Position numbers and translations under genes: made by a program. The notes under the pieces are model-generated. The model made no database searches. It saw only the letters and a list, made by a program, of their open reading frames with translations, and was not told where the DNA came from. From Kofleriaceae bacterium (GTDB lineage: Bacteria > Myxococcota_A > Polyangia > Haliangiales > Haliangiaceae), in contig JANTGM010000004.1 of NCBI GenBank assembly GCA_024762925.1, forward strand, positions 62,001 through 126,000: a DNA stretch of 64,000 nt, read 5' to 3'. Each line of letters begins with the position of its first letter. The stretch's first letter is position 1. Shown piece by piece: positions 46,122-55,477 of this stretch.

Positions 46122-47732
46122 GTGGCGAAGCTATCGATTCAAACCGCATGGGTTACACCTATGCTGCTTCTCGGCAGCGTGGCAGTCGCACTAACCGGCG
46201 GGGTCTACACACTCGATCACTTTGTCACGAGCGGAGACGGCAGCCCGGTTTCGCACTACTTGAACTTTAGCCCGGAGGCTGTGTCCAACTCCATTGGTGT
46301 TCTCTCGAGCATCATCGCTGCAGTGCTCGGCATCATCCTGACGGTCGTTTCCATTGTTGTCCAACTCTCGGCAACTCGATACACCCCCGCCGTCACCGAG
46401 ATGTTCTTTCGAGACCGCACAAACATGCTGGTCATGGGCCTCTATGTTGTCGGTTGTGTCATGGGCTTTTGGATCGCCTTTGGAGTCAACGATGACTGGG
46501 TCCCCAGGATTTCTCTCATTGCGATGCTCAGCGTGGCAACTCTGGGCTTCCTACTCATGGCGCCCTACTTTGCCTACGTCTTTCGGCTGCTCTCGCCCCA
46601 CTCGATCGTCTCGCGCATTGAAGCAACGGCGCGACGAGCTGCCATTGGCGATGGTGGTGAGTTGCCGTCGGGAAACACCGAAGAGCGTCAACAGCTGGTA
46701 TTGGCGATGAGCGAACAACTCTCAGACATCGCAATCAACTCAATTTCCCAGAAGGACAAGATCATCGCGATCGCCTGCGTCGATGCGCTCAGGGACATGA
46801 GCACTACCTATTTGGCGGAGAAGAAAAACCTCGATGACGATTGGTTCAAGCTGAGCCGCAGTGTTCGCCACAACCCCGACTTTGGCTCGATGGACAAAGA
46901 TGCGGTGATTGACCTTGAGTCTCATCGAACCTGGGTGGAGTTCAAGGTGCTTCGCCAATACCAGAGCATCTACACCGAAGCCCTTGGTTCGATGCGACAC
47001 CTAAACTATGTGGTGGCAATCAACACCAGGCTCATCGCTGAAAAGGCGCTGCACACAGGCAACACCGAGGCGCTCGCACTCACAATCAAGTTCTTCAACA
47101 CCTACCTGCGAGCCACGCTCAATAACAACGATGTTCGAACGGCCTACACAATTCTCAACCAGTATCGATTGGTCGCCGAGTCGACCCTGCGCGCGGGTGA
47201 AGGGGCAACGGCCCTCGCAATTGTCGAGCACCTCAAGTACTACGCGCATCTGAGCTACAACAAGAAGCTTGGCTTTGTGACAGAAACCGTCGCATACGAT
47301 GTGGGCATGATTTGCGAAGTCGCTCACGAGATTGGCAGCGACTCCGAATCCGACATTCTCAAGATTCTTCTCGAAGTCGATCCCACCACCTCTGAGGGCG
47401 ATGTCCAAGAGGCAAGCCTTCGCGGTGTGCGCAAAGCACAACTCAAGCTCGCAACCTACTACCTAGAATCCGACTCAGAAGCCCTTGCCAAGCTCGTATG
47501 GGAAGACATGCGCAACGAAAACGTCGATCGCATGCGCTCAATTCGCGACGAACTGCTCTCGATTGAGTCCAAAGAATTCTGGGAAGTATCCGATCGTGGA
47601 GGCAATTTCGACTATCTGGAGCCGGGACGGAAAGAGATGCTCAAGGTCTTTTTTAGCTGGTTCCGGCAGGTATCTGGCGCCATGAAGACGGTAAGCTTGG
47701 ATGCCCCGGCTGAGGGCGGCGGAACGTCCTAA
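46122..47732 (+). CDS. DUF2254 family membrane protein
   Basis: The product has 536 residues from a GTG start. Four membrane helices (about 12-30, 58-82, 104-122, 130-152) precede a long cytoplasmic helical part. The segment SIIAAVLGIILTVVSIVVQL followed by SATRYTPAVTEMFFRDR is the DUF2254 hallmark. Function is unknown. It is divergent from coaX; the 125-base gap probably carries both promoters, but no clean pair of boxes was found. The downstream lipoprotein gene starts 32 bases after its stop. Confidence 0.82.
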   Translation: MAKLSIQTAWVTPMLLLGSVAVALTGGVYTLDHFVTSGDGSPVSHYLNFSPEAVSNSIGVLSSIIAAVLGIILTVVSIVVQLSATRYTPAVTEMFFRDRTNMLVMGLYVVGCVMGFWIAFGVNDDWVPRISLIAMLSVATLGFLLMAPYFAYVFRLLSPHSIVSRIEATARRAAIGDGGELPSGNTEERQQLVLAMSEQLSDIAINSISQKDKIIAIACVDALRDMSTTYLAEKKNLDDDWFKLSRSVRHNPDFGSMDKDAVIDLESHRTWVEFKVLRQYQSIYTEALGSMRHLNYVVAINTRLIAEKALHTGNTEALALTIKFFNTYLRATLNNNDVRTAYTILNQYRLVAESTLRAGEGATALAIVEHLKYYAHLSYNKKLGFVTETVAYDVGMICEVAHEIGSDSESDILKILLEVDPTTSEGDVQEASLRGVRKAQLKLATYYLESDSEALAKLVWEDMRNENVDRMRSIRDELLSIESKEFWEVSDRGGNFDYLEPGRKEMLKVFFSWFRQVSGAMKTVSLDAPAEGGGTS

Positions 47733-47764
47733 GACTCGCCACAAAGCAAAGGCAAACAAAGACC

Positions 47765-48520
47765 ATGATTCGATCTGTATCTCACCTTTTTTCGGTCTCA
47801 CTTCTACTCTCGGTCTCACTTCTATCCGGAACCCTGCTTCTCGCCTGTGGTGGTGGTGGAGCGACTGGACCTACCAGCCTGCGGTATCACTTCGACGAAG
47901 TGCACATTGCGCAGTTCTCGTTGGAAGAGAAATCCACTGTTCTGAGCGCGCAAAACGACTACCAACGAGCGCGCGCAGAACAAATGAAGGCAGAGTCAGA
48001 ACTCAAGGAGAGCAAGACACAACTTCAGGTCGCCAAGAACGAGCGAAAACAGGCGATGCTTGCCGAAAAGAGCGCTGCGCAAGAGAAGAAGGCTGCCAAT
48101 GACAGCGGTGACATGAACCGCACAAACCGCGCAACGAAGGACCAGCGAGTTGCGGAACTTGAGCGGCGGGCAGCCGACGATAAGGTCACCTACATTGGGC
48201 GTCACAGAAAATATCTTAAGAAGCTGGTCCGCTACCGCCAGGAAGAGACCTATCACCGGGAAGCGCGCTACGAGTACGAGAAAGCGAAGCTCGGCCAGGC
48301 AAAGAACATCGCTCCCAAGGGCATCAACTACGATAACTACAAAGGCCAAGCCGACAAACGCAGCCGCCGGGCGCAGGAGGCGAAGCTCGCAAGTGAGCAG
48401 GCCAAGCAAAAGTCGCTCGCATCCGAGAAGGTTTGGAAAGGTCGCCTTCAGGAAGTGCAACAAGCCAAAGGCGGCCCATCTAACACCCCAGAGACAACCG
48501 ACGAACGTTCAGAGAATTAG
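47765..48520 (+). CDS. Coiled-coil lipoprotein
   Basis: The product has 251 residues. The signal peptide ends at LLLAC (Cys about 28), followed by a run of glycines. The mature protein is nearly all charged helix with alternating Ala/Lys/Glu (ARAEQMKAESELKESKTQLQ and later RRAQEAKLASEQAKQKSLAS), so a long coiled coil is likely. A short central tyrosine-rich segment (YRQEETYHREARYEYEKAK) separates the two halves. No domain was recognised. Its 5' end contains a direct repeat of CTCGGTCTCACTTCTA-like sequence at about 47793-47825 that duplicates part of the signal peptide (SVSLLLSVSLL). It lies 16 bases before the regulator gene. Confidence 0.8.
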   Translation: MIRSVSHLFSVSLLLSVSLLSGTLLLACGGGGATGPTSLRYHFDEVHIAQFSLEEKSTVLSAQNDYQRARAEQMKAESELKESKTQLQVAKNERKQAMLAEKSAAQEKKAANDSGDMNRTNRATKDQRVAELERRAADDKVTYIGRHRKYLKKLVRYRQEETYHREARYEYEKAKLGQAKNIAPKGINYDNYKGQADKRSRRAQEAKLASEQAKQKSLASEKVWKGRLQEVQQAKGGPSNTPETTDERSEN

Positions 48521-48536
48521 CCGCTAGCACCTCTCG

Positions 48537-50111
48537 ATGTCCACACTGGAACCAGAAGTTGAGGCCTCGCCGGCTGCCCCCAAGCCCCGCATCCTCGTCG
48601 TTGACGATGAGCAGGTGATTCGTGACATCCTATGTGAGTTTCTTGCCTTGGAAGGCTACGACGTAGCCAACGTTGGAGATGGTGACGAGGCGATCGCCGA
48701 GCTGCGCATCCGCCAATACGACATCGTCATCACCGACCTCAAAATGCCTCGAGTGAGTGGCATCCAGCTCCTCGAGAAAATCAGCGCCGAAAACATCGAT
48801 GTCATAACCGTGATCATGACCGGCTTCGGCACAGTCGAAACTGCGATCGAAGCGATGAAGAAGGGCGCGTATGACTACGTACTCAAGCCGTTCAAAGTCG
48901 AGGAGGTGGTTCGTATCATCAAGCGCGGGCTTGAGCGGCAACGTCTAAAGGCAGAGAACTTCCGACTGCGCGAGGCGCTCACGCTCTATCGAGTCTCAGA
49001 GGCAATGGCGACCAGCCTCGAGATCGACCAGGTACTCGACGTAATCCTGCGCGCGACTCTCGATGAGAGTGGTGGCGAAGTGGCTACGTTACACCTGCAG
49101 GATCCAGCGACCGGCAGCTACGTCGAGCGGATTAAGCGCACCCAGGACGACATCGAGCCTGTCATCGACAGCCACATGCCAAACCTCGAGCTGACCATTT
49201 TGCAGAGCCACCTTGAGCTCGGAAAACCGATCTTGGCTCAGGGCGATTCGGCTTTGCGCTTCTTCACCTCAACTTCGAGTGAGCGACCGTTGCACTCCTT
49301 TGTTGCTGTGCCGTTGCAAGTCGCTGGTCGCCTGATTGGAATGCTAAACGTCTTCTCCTTCTCGGTGGCTAAGAGTTTTGATGAGGGCGCCCGAAAAATG
49401 CTTTCGGTGCTAGCTTCACGAGCCGCCTCTGCCATTGACAATGCACGACTCTATGACGACTTGCTCGAGCGCAACGACGAGCTTCGAAAAGCGAATCACA
49501 ACCTCGAGAACAACTACCAGCACACGGTCATGGGGTTCGCACAAGCCCTCGAAGAAAGCGACCGCTATACACGTGGACACTCGGAGCGAGTTTCTGGGTA
49601 TGCGGGACTCTTGGCTGAGAAGCTCGGCATGGGCCCCACCGAGGTTCGCACGATTGTGCAAGCCGGCCTCATGCATGACATCGGCAAGATTGGCATTCGC
49701 TATGACATGCTCAACAAGCCAGGTCGCCTGACCAAAGACGAAATCACCATCTTTCGCGAACACCCCAACAAGGGTCGGCGCATCATGGCTCCCATTCCTT
49801 GCATGCAGAACCTTATTGATGCAGCTTGGTGCCACCACGAGTGGTTCGATGGCGCAGGCTATCCGCGAAATCTCAGTGGTCAAGACATCCCAATTCAAGG
49901 GCGAATTGTGTCCATCGCCGATGCATACGATGCAATGACTAGCGACCGTGCTTACCGTAAGGCCCTGCCCCATGCAGTAGCAATCAAGGAGCTGCTGCGC
50001 TGCTCAGGTACGCAGTTCGATCCAGAGCTCGCCAAGACCTTCATCGCGGTGATGGAGGAGTATCGCAAGACGGCCCGCGAGGCAGGACACTTCGATCTGG
50101 TCCCTGCGTAG
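48537..50111 (+). CDS. Response regulator with GAF and HD-GYP (c-di-GMP phosphodiesterase) domains
   Basis: The product has 524 residues. Receiver domain at about 18-135: acidic pair VVDDEQ, phospho-acceptor Asp67 in IVITDLKMP, and the Lys in VLKPF. A GAF-type domain lies at about 150-310 (ALTLYRVSEAMATSLEIDQV). A short coiled coil (about 312-340) leads to the HD-GYP domain (about 345-515): His380/Asp381 in LMHDIGKIGI, HHEWFDGAGYPRN with GYP at 441-443, and SIADAYDAMTSDRAY. All catalytic residues are present, so it should hydrolyse cyclic di-GMP when phosphorylated. No partner kinase is adjacent. Confidence 0.93.
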   Translation: MSTLEPEVEASPAAPKPRILVVDDEQVIRDILCEFLALEGYDVANVGDGDEAIAELRIRQYDIVITDLKMPRVSGIQLLEKISAENIDVITVIMTGFGTVETAIEAMKKGAYDYVLKPFKVEEVVRIIKRGLERQRLKAENFRLREALTLYRVSEAMATSLEIDQVLDVILRATLDESGGEVATLHLQDPATGSYVERIKRTQDDIEPVIDSHMPNLELTILQSHLELGKPILAQGDSALRFFTSTSSERPLHSFVAVPLQVAGRLIGMLNVFSFSVAKSFDEGARKMLSVLASRAASAIDNARLYDDLLERNDELRKANHNLENNYQHTVMGFAQALEESDRYTRGHSERVSGYAGLLAEKLGMGPTEVRTIVQAGLMHDIGKIGIRYDMLNKPGRLTKDEITIFREHPNKGRRIMAPIPCMQNLIDAAWCHHEWFDGAGYPRNLSGQDIPIQGRIVSIADAYDAMTSDRAYRKALPHAVAIKELLRCSGTQFDPELAKTFIAVMEEYRKTAREAGHFDLVPA

Positions 50112-50212
50112 TCCAACCAACGGCCTAGTGCGTGACTCCCTTCGCGCGCCCTGCCAGCGAACAAGCTTGCCAGCAAACGAACTCTCTTCGCGATCCCATC
50201 GCAGTCTCTCTG

Positions 50213-50235
50213 GATCATGCTCTAGAGACATGATC
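50213..50235. promoter_or_regulatory. Palindrome in convergent gap
   Basis: GATCATG and CATGATC flank CTCTAGAGA, itself nearly palindromic. A second perfect short palindrome (ACTGGCTGAGCCAGT) lies at 50333-50347. They sit in the 288-base gap (50112-50399) between the HD-GYP gene and the convergent hydrolase gene and may be transcription ends or a protein-binding site; neither has a clear T-run. Confidence 0.35.
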
Positions 50236-50399
50236 AGGAATGTAGAGTTTGGGATCGACGTGGCGGCTCGTTTTCTGGCGAGGTGGGAAGAGGGAGTTTG
50301 CTGGGGCAAGCGACCGAGGAACAACGAAGAAGACTGGCTGAGCCAGTGTCCTGCGGGCGAGAAGACGAGTGAGCGCGTTCTATATTCATGAATCGCGCA

Positions 50400-51155
50400 C
50401 TAGAGGGCTCGCAGAACTTCGGCAAATTGCCGGTGGCCATCGACGTGCATCATGTGCCCTGCTCCTCGCAAGATGCGAAGTTCAGAGCCTGGAATGGCGG
50501 CGTGAAGCGATTCGAGTGTTGCACGATAGAAGCTAGAAGACCGCTCCCCACCCAAGAGTCGCACCTTCTTGCCGCGAAGCTGCCCTGAGAGTTCTTCGTA
50601 TCGTGGGCGATAGCGAGAGAGAGCGCCCATATCGGCACGTATTTGCGCATGCGCCGCCATCGAGCGTTGACGATAGACCTTTGGCATTCGGTCAAATGCG
50701 ACATTCCCCAAGACGGATCGCAAGAAAAACTCTGAGGCTGCAGGACCGCCGCTTTCTTGGGCGATAGCGTCAAAGCGGCAAGCGAATCCATCGGGAACAG
50801 GAGCCAGATAGTCGCTCTCTGCAAGTGGTGGCTCGCACAAGACCAAACCTTCCACCAAGTCAGGATAGCGCCGAGCCAAATCCAGAGCCACAACGGCTCC
50901 AAAGCTCGAGCCCACGACCGCGCTTGGCCCCATGACCTCAGCACGAAGAATCTCCGCAGCGTCATCCGCATGCCTCTCGACCGTATACCCTGCGGTGGCA
51001 CACCGATCATAGGCGAGCATGCAGAAGTCCTTGGCAAGGCCAGCGAACTGCACTGTCCACGTCGTGTAATCGGTGGCGCTACCGTGAATCATCAAGAGCG
51101 TGCGCCGAGGGCCTCTCTCCGGGCCCGAGCCTCTGTGATGCACTTCAATCGTCAC
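50400..51155 (-). CDS. Alpha/beta hydrolase
   Basis: The product has 251 residues from a GTG start. The oxyanion region is LMIHGSATDYTTW, the nucleophile elbow VVGSSFGAVVAL (Ser84), and the catalytic His probably His234 in RGAGHMMH. The acid is not pinned down. It is a serine hydrolase of unknown substrate; esterases, lactonases and haloperoxidase-like enzymes share this pattern. No signal peptide is seen. It is divergent from the UMF1-type transporter gene, with 74 bases between them. Confidence 0.85.
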   Translation of the reverse strand: MTIEVHHRGSGPERGPRRTLLMIHGSATDYTTWTVQFAGLAKDFCMLAYDRCATAGYTVERHADDAAEILRAEVMGPSAVVGSSFGAVVALDLARRYPDLVEGLVLCEPPLAESDYLAPVPDGFACRFDAIAQESGGPAASEFFLRSVLGNVAFDRMPKVYRQRSMAAHAQIRADMGALSRYRPRYEELSGQLRGKKVRLLGGERSSSFYRATLESLHAAIPGSELRILRGAGHMMHVDGHRQFAEVLRAL

Positions 51156-51229
51156 GGGTGCATCCTAGGGCTCTGGTGGCCCGTATTCAAACCAGCCGGT
51201 CCGGCCCTGGTCGGTGGTAGCCTGGCGCC

Positions 51230-52540
51230 GTGGCACTAAGCGAAAAAATCGGCCTAGGTCGCCCAGAGCTTCGGGCATGGGCGCTCTATGACTGGGCAAA
51301 TTCGGCATTTGTAACGGTCATCGTCACTGCGATCTTTCCCGGCTATTACGCCAAAGTTGCCAATGCGAGCGATGTCGCGCTCAACCCATCCATTGCAACC
51401 GAGCGATTGGCGATTACCACCACGATTGCGCTCGCCATCATTGCCGTTCTGGCGCCGATTCTTGGCGCAGTTGCCGACACCGCCCCCGTCAAGAAGAAGT
51501 TCCTCGCCTTCTTCATGGCGCTCGGCGTGGGCGCGACACTGGGCATGGTGACACTTGGCCCTGACCGTTGGATCTTGGCCAGTGTGCTCTTCGGCCTCGG
51601 CAACATTGGCGCCATGGGTAGCTTTGTCTTTTACGACTCGCTCCTACCGCACATCGCTGACCACGATGAAGTCGATACGGTTTCGACAGCGGGCTATGCG
51701 CTTGGCTACATCTCTGGCGGCATTGTGCTTCTCTTGTGCATTCAGCTCATCAAGCATCCAGACACTGTCGGACTTGCGGATGCAGAAGTTGCAAGTCGCG
51801 TGAGCTTCGTCCTCGTAGCGCTTTGGTGGGTTGCCTTTGCGATTCCCCTATTCCAAAGAGTTCCCGAACCCAAGATTTCCCGTCCAGCCTCACAAACCAC
51901 GACCGCCGTTATTCGCAACAGTCTCGCTGGCCTCAAAGAGACGTTTGCAGAGCTTCGCAAGTACAAACAGGCCAGTATCTTCTTGCTCGCATTCCTAATC
52001 TACAACGACGGTGTCGGCACAATCATTCGATTTGCGGTTATGTATGGCGAAGAGATCAAGCTCGATACTGCAGCCATGATCACTGCCATCGTGTTGGTAC
52101 AATTCGTAGGTATTCCCGCGACCTTTGCCTTTGGGCAGGTGGCATCGAAGTTCAGCGCCAAGACATCCATCTACATCTGTCTAGTCGTTTATTCGGGCGT
52201 AAGCGTACTCGGCTATTTCATGACTACAACCGCGCACTTCTTTATGCTTGCCGGACTCGTAGGACTTGTGCAAGGAGGCGTGCAAGCACTTAGCCGATCA
52301 CTTTTCTCCACCTTGATACCACCGAGCAAGTCATCAGAGTTTTTCGGACTCTTCGCCGTCTTTGAGAAATTCGCAGGAATTCTGGGTCCGGCGATCTTCG
52401 CCACCATGATTTCCGTGGCCGGCTCATCGCGCCCTGCCATCCTTGCGATCATCCTCTTCTTTGCAGTCGGCGCCCTGATCCTGAGCCGAGTCAACGTCGC
52501 CCAAGGGCAGCGTCAAGCGCGTGAAAGCGTTGCTGAATAA
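51230..52540 (+). CDS. Atg22/UMF1-type MFS transporter
   Basis: The product has 436 residues from a GTG start with about 12 membrane helices. The N-terminal signature RAWALYDWANSAFVTVI followed by a loop APILGAVADTAPVKKKFL and TAGYALGYISGGIVLLL in helix 4-5 marks the Atg22-like UMF1 family. In yeast Atg22 exports amino acids from the vacuole; bacterial members have no settled substrate. It is the plus-strand neighbour of gyrA. Confidence 0.88.
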   Translation: MALSEKIGLGRPELRAWALYDWANSAFVTVIVTAIFPGYYAKVANASDVALNPSIATERLAITTTIALAIIAVLAPILGAVADTAPVKKKFLAFFMALGVGATLGMVTLGPDRWILASVLFGLGNIGAMGSFVFYDSLLPHIADHDEVDTVSTAGYALGYISGGIVLLLCIQLIKHPDTVGLADAEVASRVSFVLVALWWVAFAIPLFQRVPEPKISRPASQTTTAVIRNSLAGLKETFAELRKYKQASIFLLAFLIYNDGVGTIIRFAVMYGEEIKLDTAAMITAIVLVQFVGIPATFAFGQVASKFSAKTSIYICLVVYSGVSVLGYFMTTTAHFFMLAGLVGLVQGGVQALSRSLFSTLIPPSKSSEFFGLFAVFEKFAGILGPAIFATMISVAGSSRPAILAIILFFAVGALILSRVNVAQGQRQARESVAE

Positions 52541-52622
52541 CAGTCACGCAGCAGTCCTTGAATCGGCGCCGATCTCGCCAGTAAGCCACTGATATCAAAG
52601 ACTTCTTAGTGGGATCCACGCA

Positions 52623-52652
52623 TTGTGGAATGGGCCTCGGGTGGGCTATAGA
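52623..52652 (+). promoter_or_regulatory. Putative gyrA promoter
   Basis: TTGTGG (52623-52628), an 18-base spacer and TATAGA (52647-52652) precede gyrA by 94 bases within the 205-base gap 52541-52745. The -10 box is good and the -35 box is partial. Confidence 0.4.
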
Positions 52653-52745
52653 AGCCGCCTCTAAGCGACTGCAATCAAAGCAGAAGCCAGAGTGACGGAG
52701 CCGCCAAGCAGGCTTCAGAGTCCAGTCAGTACCAGGCAAGATTTT

Positions 52746-55475
52746 ATGACCGATATTCTCGATAAGAACGTCCACCCCATCGCCATCGAGCAAGAGATGC
52801 GCCACTCGTTTTTGGCGTACGCCATGAGCGTGATTGTATCGCGCGCTCTGCCCGACGCACGCGATGGTCTCAAGCCCGTGCACCGTCGCATTCTCTTTGC
52901 GCAGAAAGGCCTTTCCAACCTGTGGAATCGCCCCTACCTAAAGTGTGCGCGCATCGTCGGTGACGTTATCGGTAAGTACCACCCACACGGGGACTCTGCG
53001 GTCTACGACGCAATGGTGCGCATGGCACAGGACTTTTCGATGCGCTACATGCTCGTCGACGGACAGGGAAACTTCGGCTCAATCGACGGCGACCCACCGG
53101 CCGCTATGCGTTACACAGAGTGCCGCATGAATCGCATCGCCTCGGAGATGCTCGCCGACCTCGAAAAAGAGACTGTCGATCATCAACCGAACTACGATGA
53201 TAAGGAAATGGAACCCACGGTGTTGCCCACCAAGGTTCCCAACCTCCTCATCAACGGCTCGTCCGGTATTGCGGTTGGTATGGCGACGAACATTCCGCCA
53301 CACAATCTTGGCGAAGTCATCGATGCCACCCTGGCCATTATTGAAGACCCCAGCCTCACCCTCGACGATTTGAACAAGATTGTTCTGGGACCAGATTTCC
53401 CAACGGGCGGTTTCATTCAAGGTCGCAACGGAATTCGTCTTGCCCAGCAGACAGGCCGCGGCACGGTCACCATGCGTGGCAAGGTGCACCTCGAGGAATT
53501 CAAGAAGGACCGCACGGCGATTATCGTCACCGAGGTCCCGTACATGGTCAACAAGGCCAACTGGATTGAAAAGACCGCGCATATGGTGCGGGACAAGAAG
53601 CTCACCGGCATCTCCGACATTCGCGACGAAAGTGATCGCAATGGCATTCGAGTTGTCTTCGAGCTCAAGCGCGACGCCAATGATCAGGTCGTCCTCAACA
53701 GCCTCTACAAGTCGACGCAGTTGCAAACCAACTTCAGCATCAACACCCTGGCTATTGTGCATGGCCGGCCAAAACGCCTCGACCTGCGCGAGTGCCTCGA
53801 CGTCTTTGTTGAGCATCGCCGTGAAGTCGTCACACGGCGCAGCCTTTTCGACCTGCGCAAGGCTCGCGAGCGACGTGAAATCGTCGAGGGCTTGGGCTTG
53901 GCGACGATGCAGATTGACCGAGTGATTGCCATCATTCGATCGTCCAAAGACACTGATGAAGCAAAGGCTCGACTCATTCTTGAGAAAATGTCTGGTCTCG
54001 ATGGATTCTTGGAAAGAGCTGGTCGCCCCGAAGAGGAAGTGACAGTTGCCCGCGAAGCAGGCTTCGTCTTCTTGAGCGAGCGGCAAGCACAGGCCATCCT
54101 CGATATGCGCCTTGGCCGTCTCACCGGTCTTGAGCGAGAGAAGCTCGAGGCTGAGTACAAGGAACTCTGGGCAACCACCGACTACCTTGAGGGCCTCTTA
54201 GCCGACGAAGCCAAGCTCATGGCGTGCATTGTCGAAGAGCTTCGCGACATTCGCGAGAACTACGCTGACGAGCGCCGCACCCAGATTGTGGATGCGGAGG
54301 GCGAAATCCTTCATGAAGAACTCATCGATGTAGAAGAGATGGTCGTCACGCGCACACACCTTGGCTACGTCAAGCGTACGCCTCTGAGCGAGTATCAAGC
54401 ACAGAGCCGCGGTGGCCGCGGAATAAAAGGAGCGAGTAGTGGCGGTGACGATGACTTCGTTGTCGACCTCTTTGCGGCGAATACGCACGACTACATCTTG
54501 CTCTTCACAAGCTATGGTCGCGCCTATCTCAAGAAGGTGTACGAGCTGCCTGCCGGTTCACGCACCGCCAAGGGCAAGCCGTTCGTAAACGTCATCGACC
54601 TCCAAGACGGTGAGCGTGTCGTAGGCATGCAAACCATTCGCGGCAACGAATTCGCGGGCAAGTTTGTCTTCATGGCAACTCGCAACGGAACCGTGAAGAA
54701 AACCGATGCGACGGCCTTTGACAGCATTCGCTCCTCGGGCATTCGGGCCATTGGCATCGCTGATGGCGATAGGCTTGTCGACGTTCGCCTCACCGACGGT
54801 AATATGGACATGCTCATCAGCACCAAGAACGGCTTGGCCGCGCGTTTCCAAGAGGAACAAGTCCGCGTCATGGGTCGCGACGCTCGAGGTGTTCGCGGTA
54901 TCCGACTCCGCGAAGGGGATGAGGTCGTTGGCATGGTCGCAATAACACCGGAGTCGGGAGAGAGCCTGGTTACGGTGTGCGAACGAGGCTATGGCAAGCG
55001 AACTCTCGTCTCCGAGTTCTCTGCGAAAGGACGTGGCGGCAAAGGAATGATCGCCATTAAGACCTCAAGCAGAAATGGCTCAGTAACGGGCATTCGTCTC
55101 GCCGGCGAGGAGGACCACCTCATCCTGATTTCGAACAAGGGCAAGCTCATCCGCATGCGTGCCTCTGAGCTCTCCATGCAAGGACGCAACACCCAAGGAG
55201 TTCGTGTGATGCGTCTCGATGAGGATGAGATTGTTGCGTCCATTGAACGACTCGCTGAGCCCGACGAGGATGAGACTGAGACAAGTTCTGAGTTGGCCGC
55301 TCCAGACGCTGCTCCAGACGCTGCTCCAGACGCTGCTCCAGACGCTGTGCCAGCGGATGCCCCTGAGGCAATGGGTGACGAAACCGTCCCTGTCGACATG
55401 AACGAGGTCGTCGCATCGATGAACGAAGCTGGCGATGAAGAAGACAAATCCGAGAGCGAAGAGGAAGAGGAATAA
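52746..55475 (+). CDS. gyrA: DNA gyrase subunit A
   Basis: The product has 909 residues, starting at ATG 52746-52748 ([20 protein letters not shown]); an earlier in-frame ATG 18 codons upstream is unlike the family. The catalytic tyrosine is Tyr123 in AAMRYTE. The quinolone region is [17 protein letters not shown] with Ser84 and Asp88 in wild-type state. The C-terminal DNA-wrapping pinwheel holds the GyrA box [10 protein letters not shown], so this is gyrase rather than ParC. After the last blade there is a disordered tail of about 85 residues with four APDA repeats, many acids and a final run of Glu. It introduces negative supercoils together with GyrB, which is not in the window. hemL follows after 2 bases. 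Confidence 0.97.
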   Translation: MTDILDKNVHPIAIEQEMRHSFLAYAMSVIVSRALPDARDGLKPVHRRILFAQKGLSNLWNRPYLKCARIVGDVIGKYHPHGDSAVYDAMVRMAQDFSMRYMLVDGQGNFGSIDGDPPAAMRYTECRMNRIASEMLADLEKETVDHQPNYDDKEMEPTVLPTKVPNLLINGSSGIAVGMATNIPPHNLGEVIDATLAIIEDPSLTLDDLNKIVLGPDFPTGGFIQGRNGIRLAQQTGRGTVTMRGKVHLEEFKKDRTAIIVTEVPYMVNKANWIEKTAHMVRDKKLTGISDIRDESDRNGIRVVFELKRDANDQVVLNSLYKSTQLQTNFSINTLAIVHGRPKRLDLRECLDVFVEHRREVVTRRSLFDLRKARERREIVEGLGLATMQIDRVIAIIRSSKDTDEAKARLILEKMSGLDGFLERAGRPEEEVTVAREAGFVFLSERQAQAILDMRLGRLTGLEREKLEAEYKELWATTDYLEGLLADEAKLMACIVEELRDIRENYADERRTQIVDAEGEILHEELIDVEEMVVTRTHLGYVKRTPLSEYQAQSRGGRGIKGASSGGDDDFVVDLFAANTHDYILLFTSYGRAYLKKVYELPAGSRTAKGKPFVNVIDLQDGERVVGMQTIRGNEFAGKFVFMATRNGTVKKTDATAFDSIRSSGIRAIGIADGDRLVDVRLTDGNMDMLISTKNGLAARFQEEQVRVMGRDARGVRGIRLREGDEVVGMVAITPESGESLVTVCERGYGKRTLVSEFSAKGRGGKGMIAIKTSSRNGSVTGIRLAGEEDHLILISNKGKLIRMRASELSMQGRNTQGVRVMRLDEDEIVASIERLAEPDEDETETSSELAAPDAAPDAAPDAAPDAVPADAPEAMGDETVPVDMNEVVASMNEAGDEEDKSESEEEEE
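55299..55346. repeat. 12-bp tandem repeat in gyrA tail
   Basis: Four identical 12-bp units GCTCCAGACGCT encode APDA repeats within the acidic C-terminal tail of GyrA. Perfect identity means recent slippage. Confidence 0.95.
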
Positions 55476-55477
55476 CG

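Noticed and set aside
50128-50391. 87-codon plus-strand frame in the convergent gap
   Set aside because: No ribosome site, no similarity to any family that I know, and unlike neighbouring codon use.
53079-54086. 335-codon open frame antisense to gyrA
   Set aside because: It lies wholly within gyrA on the opposite strand, has no ribosome site or recognisable domain, and GyrA itself is certain; it reflects codon bias.
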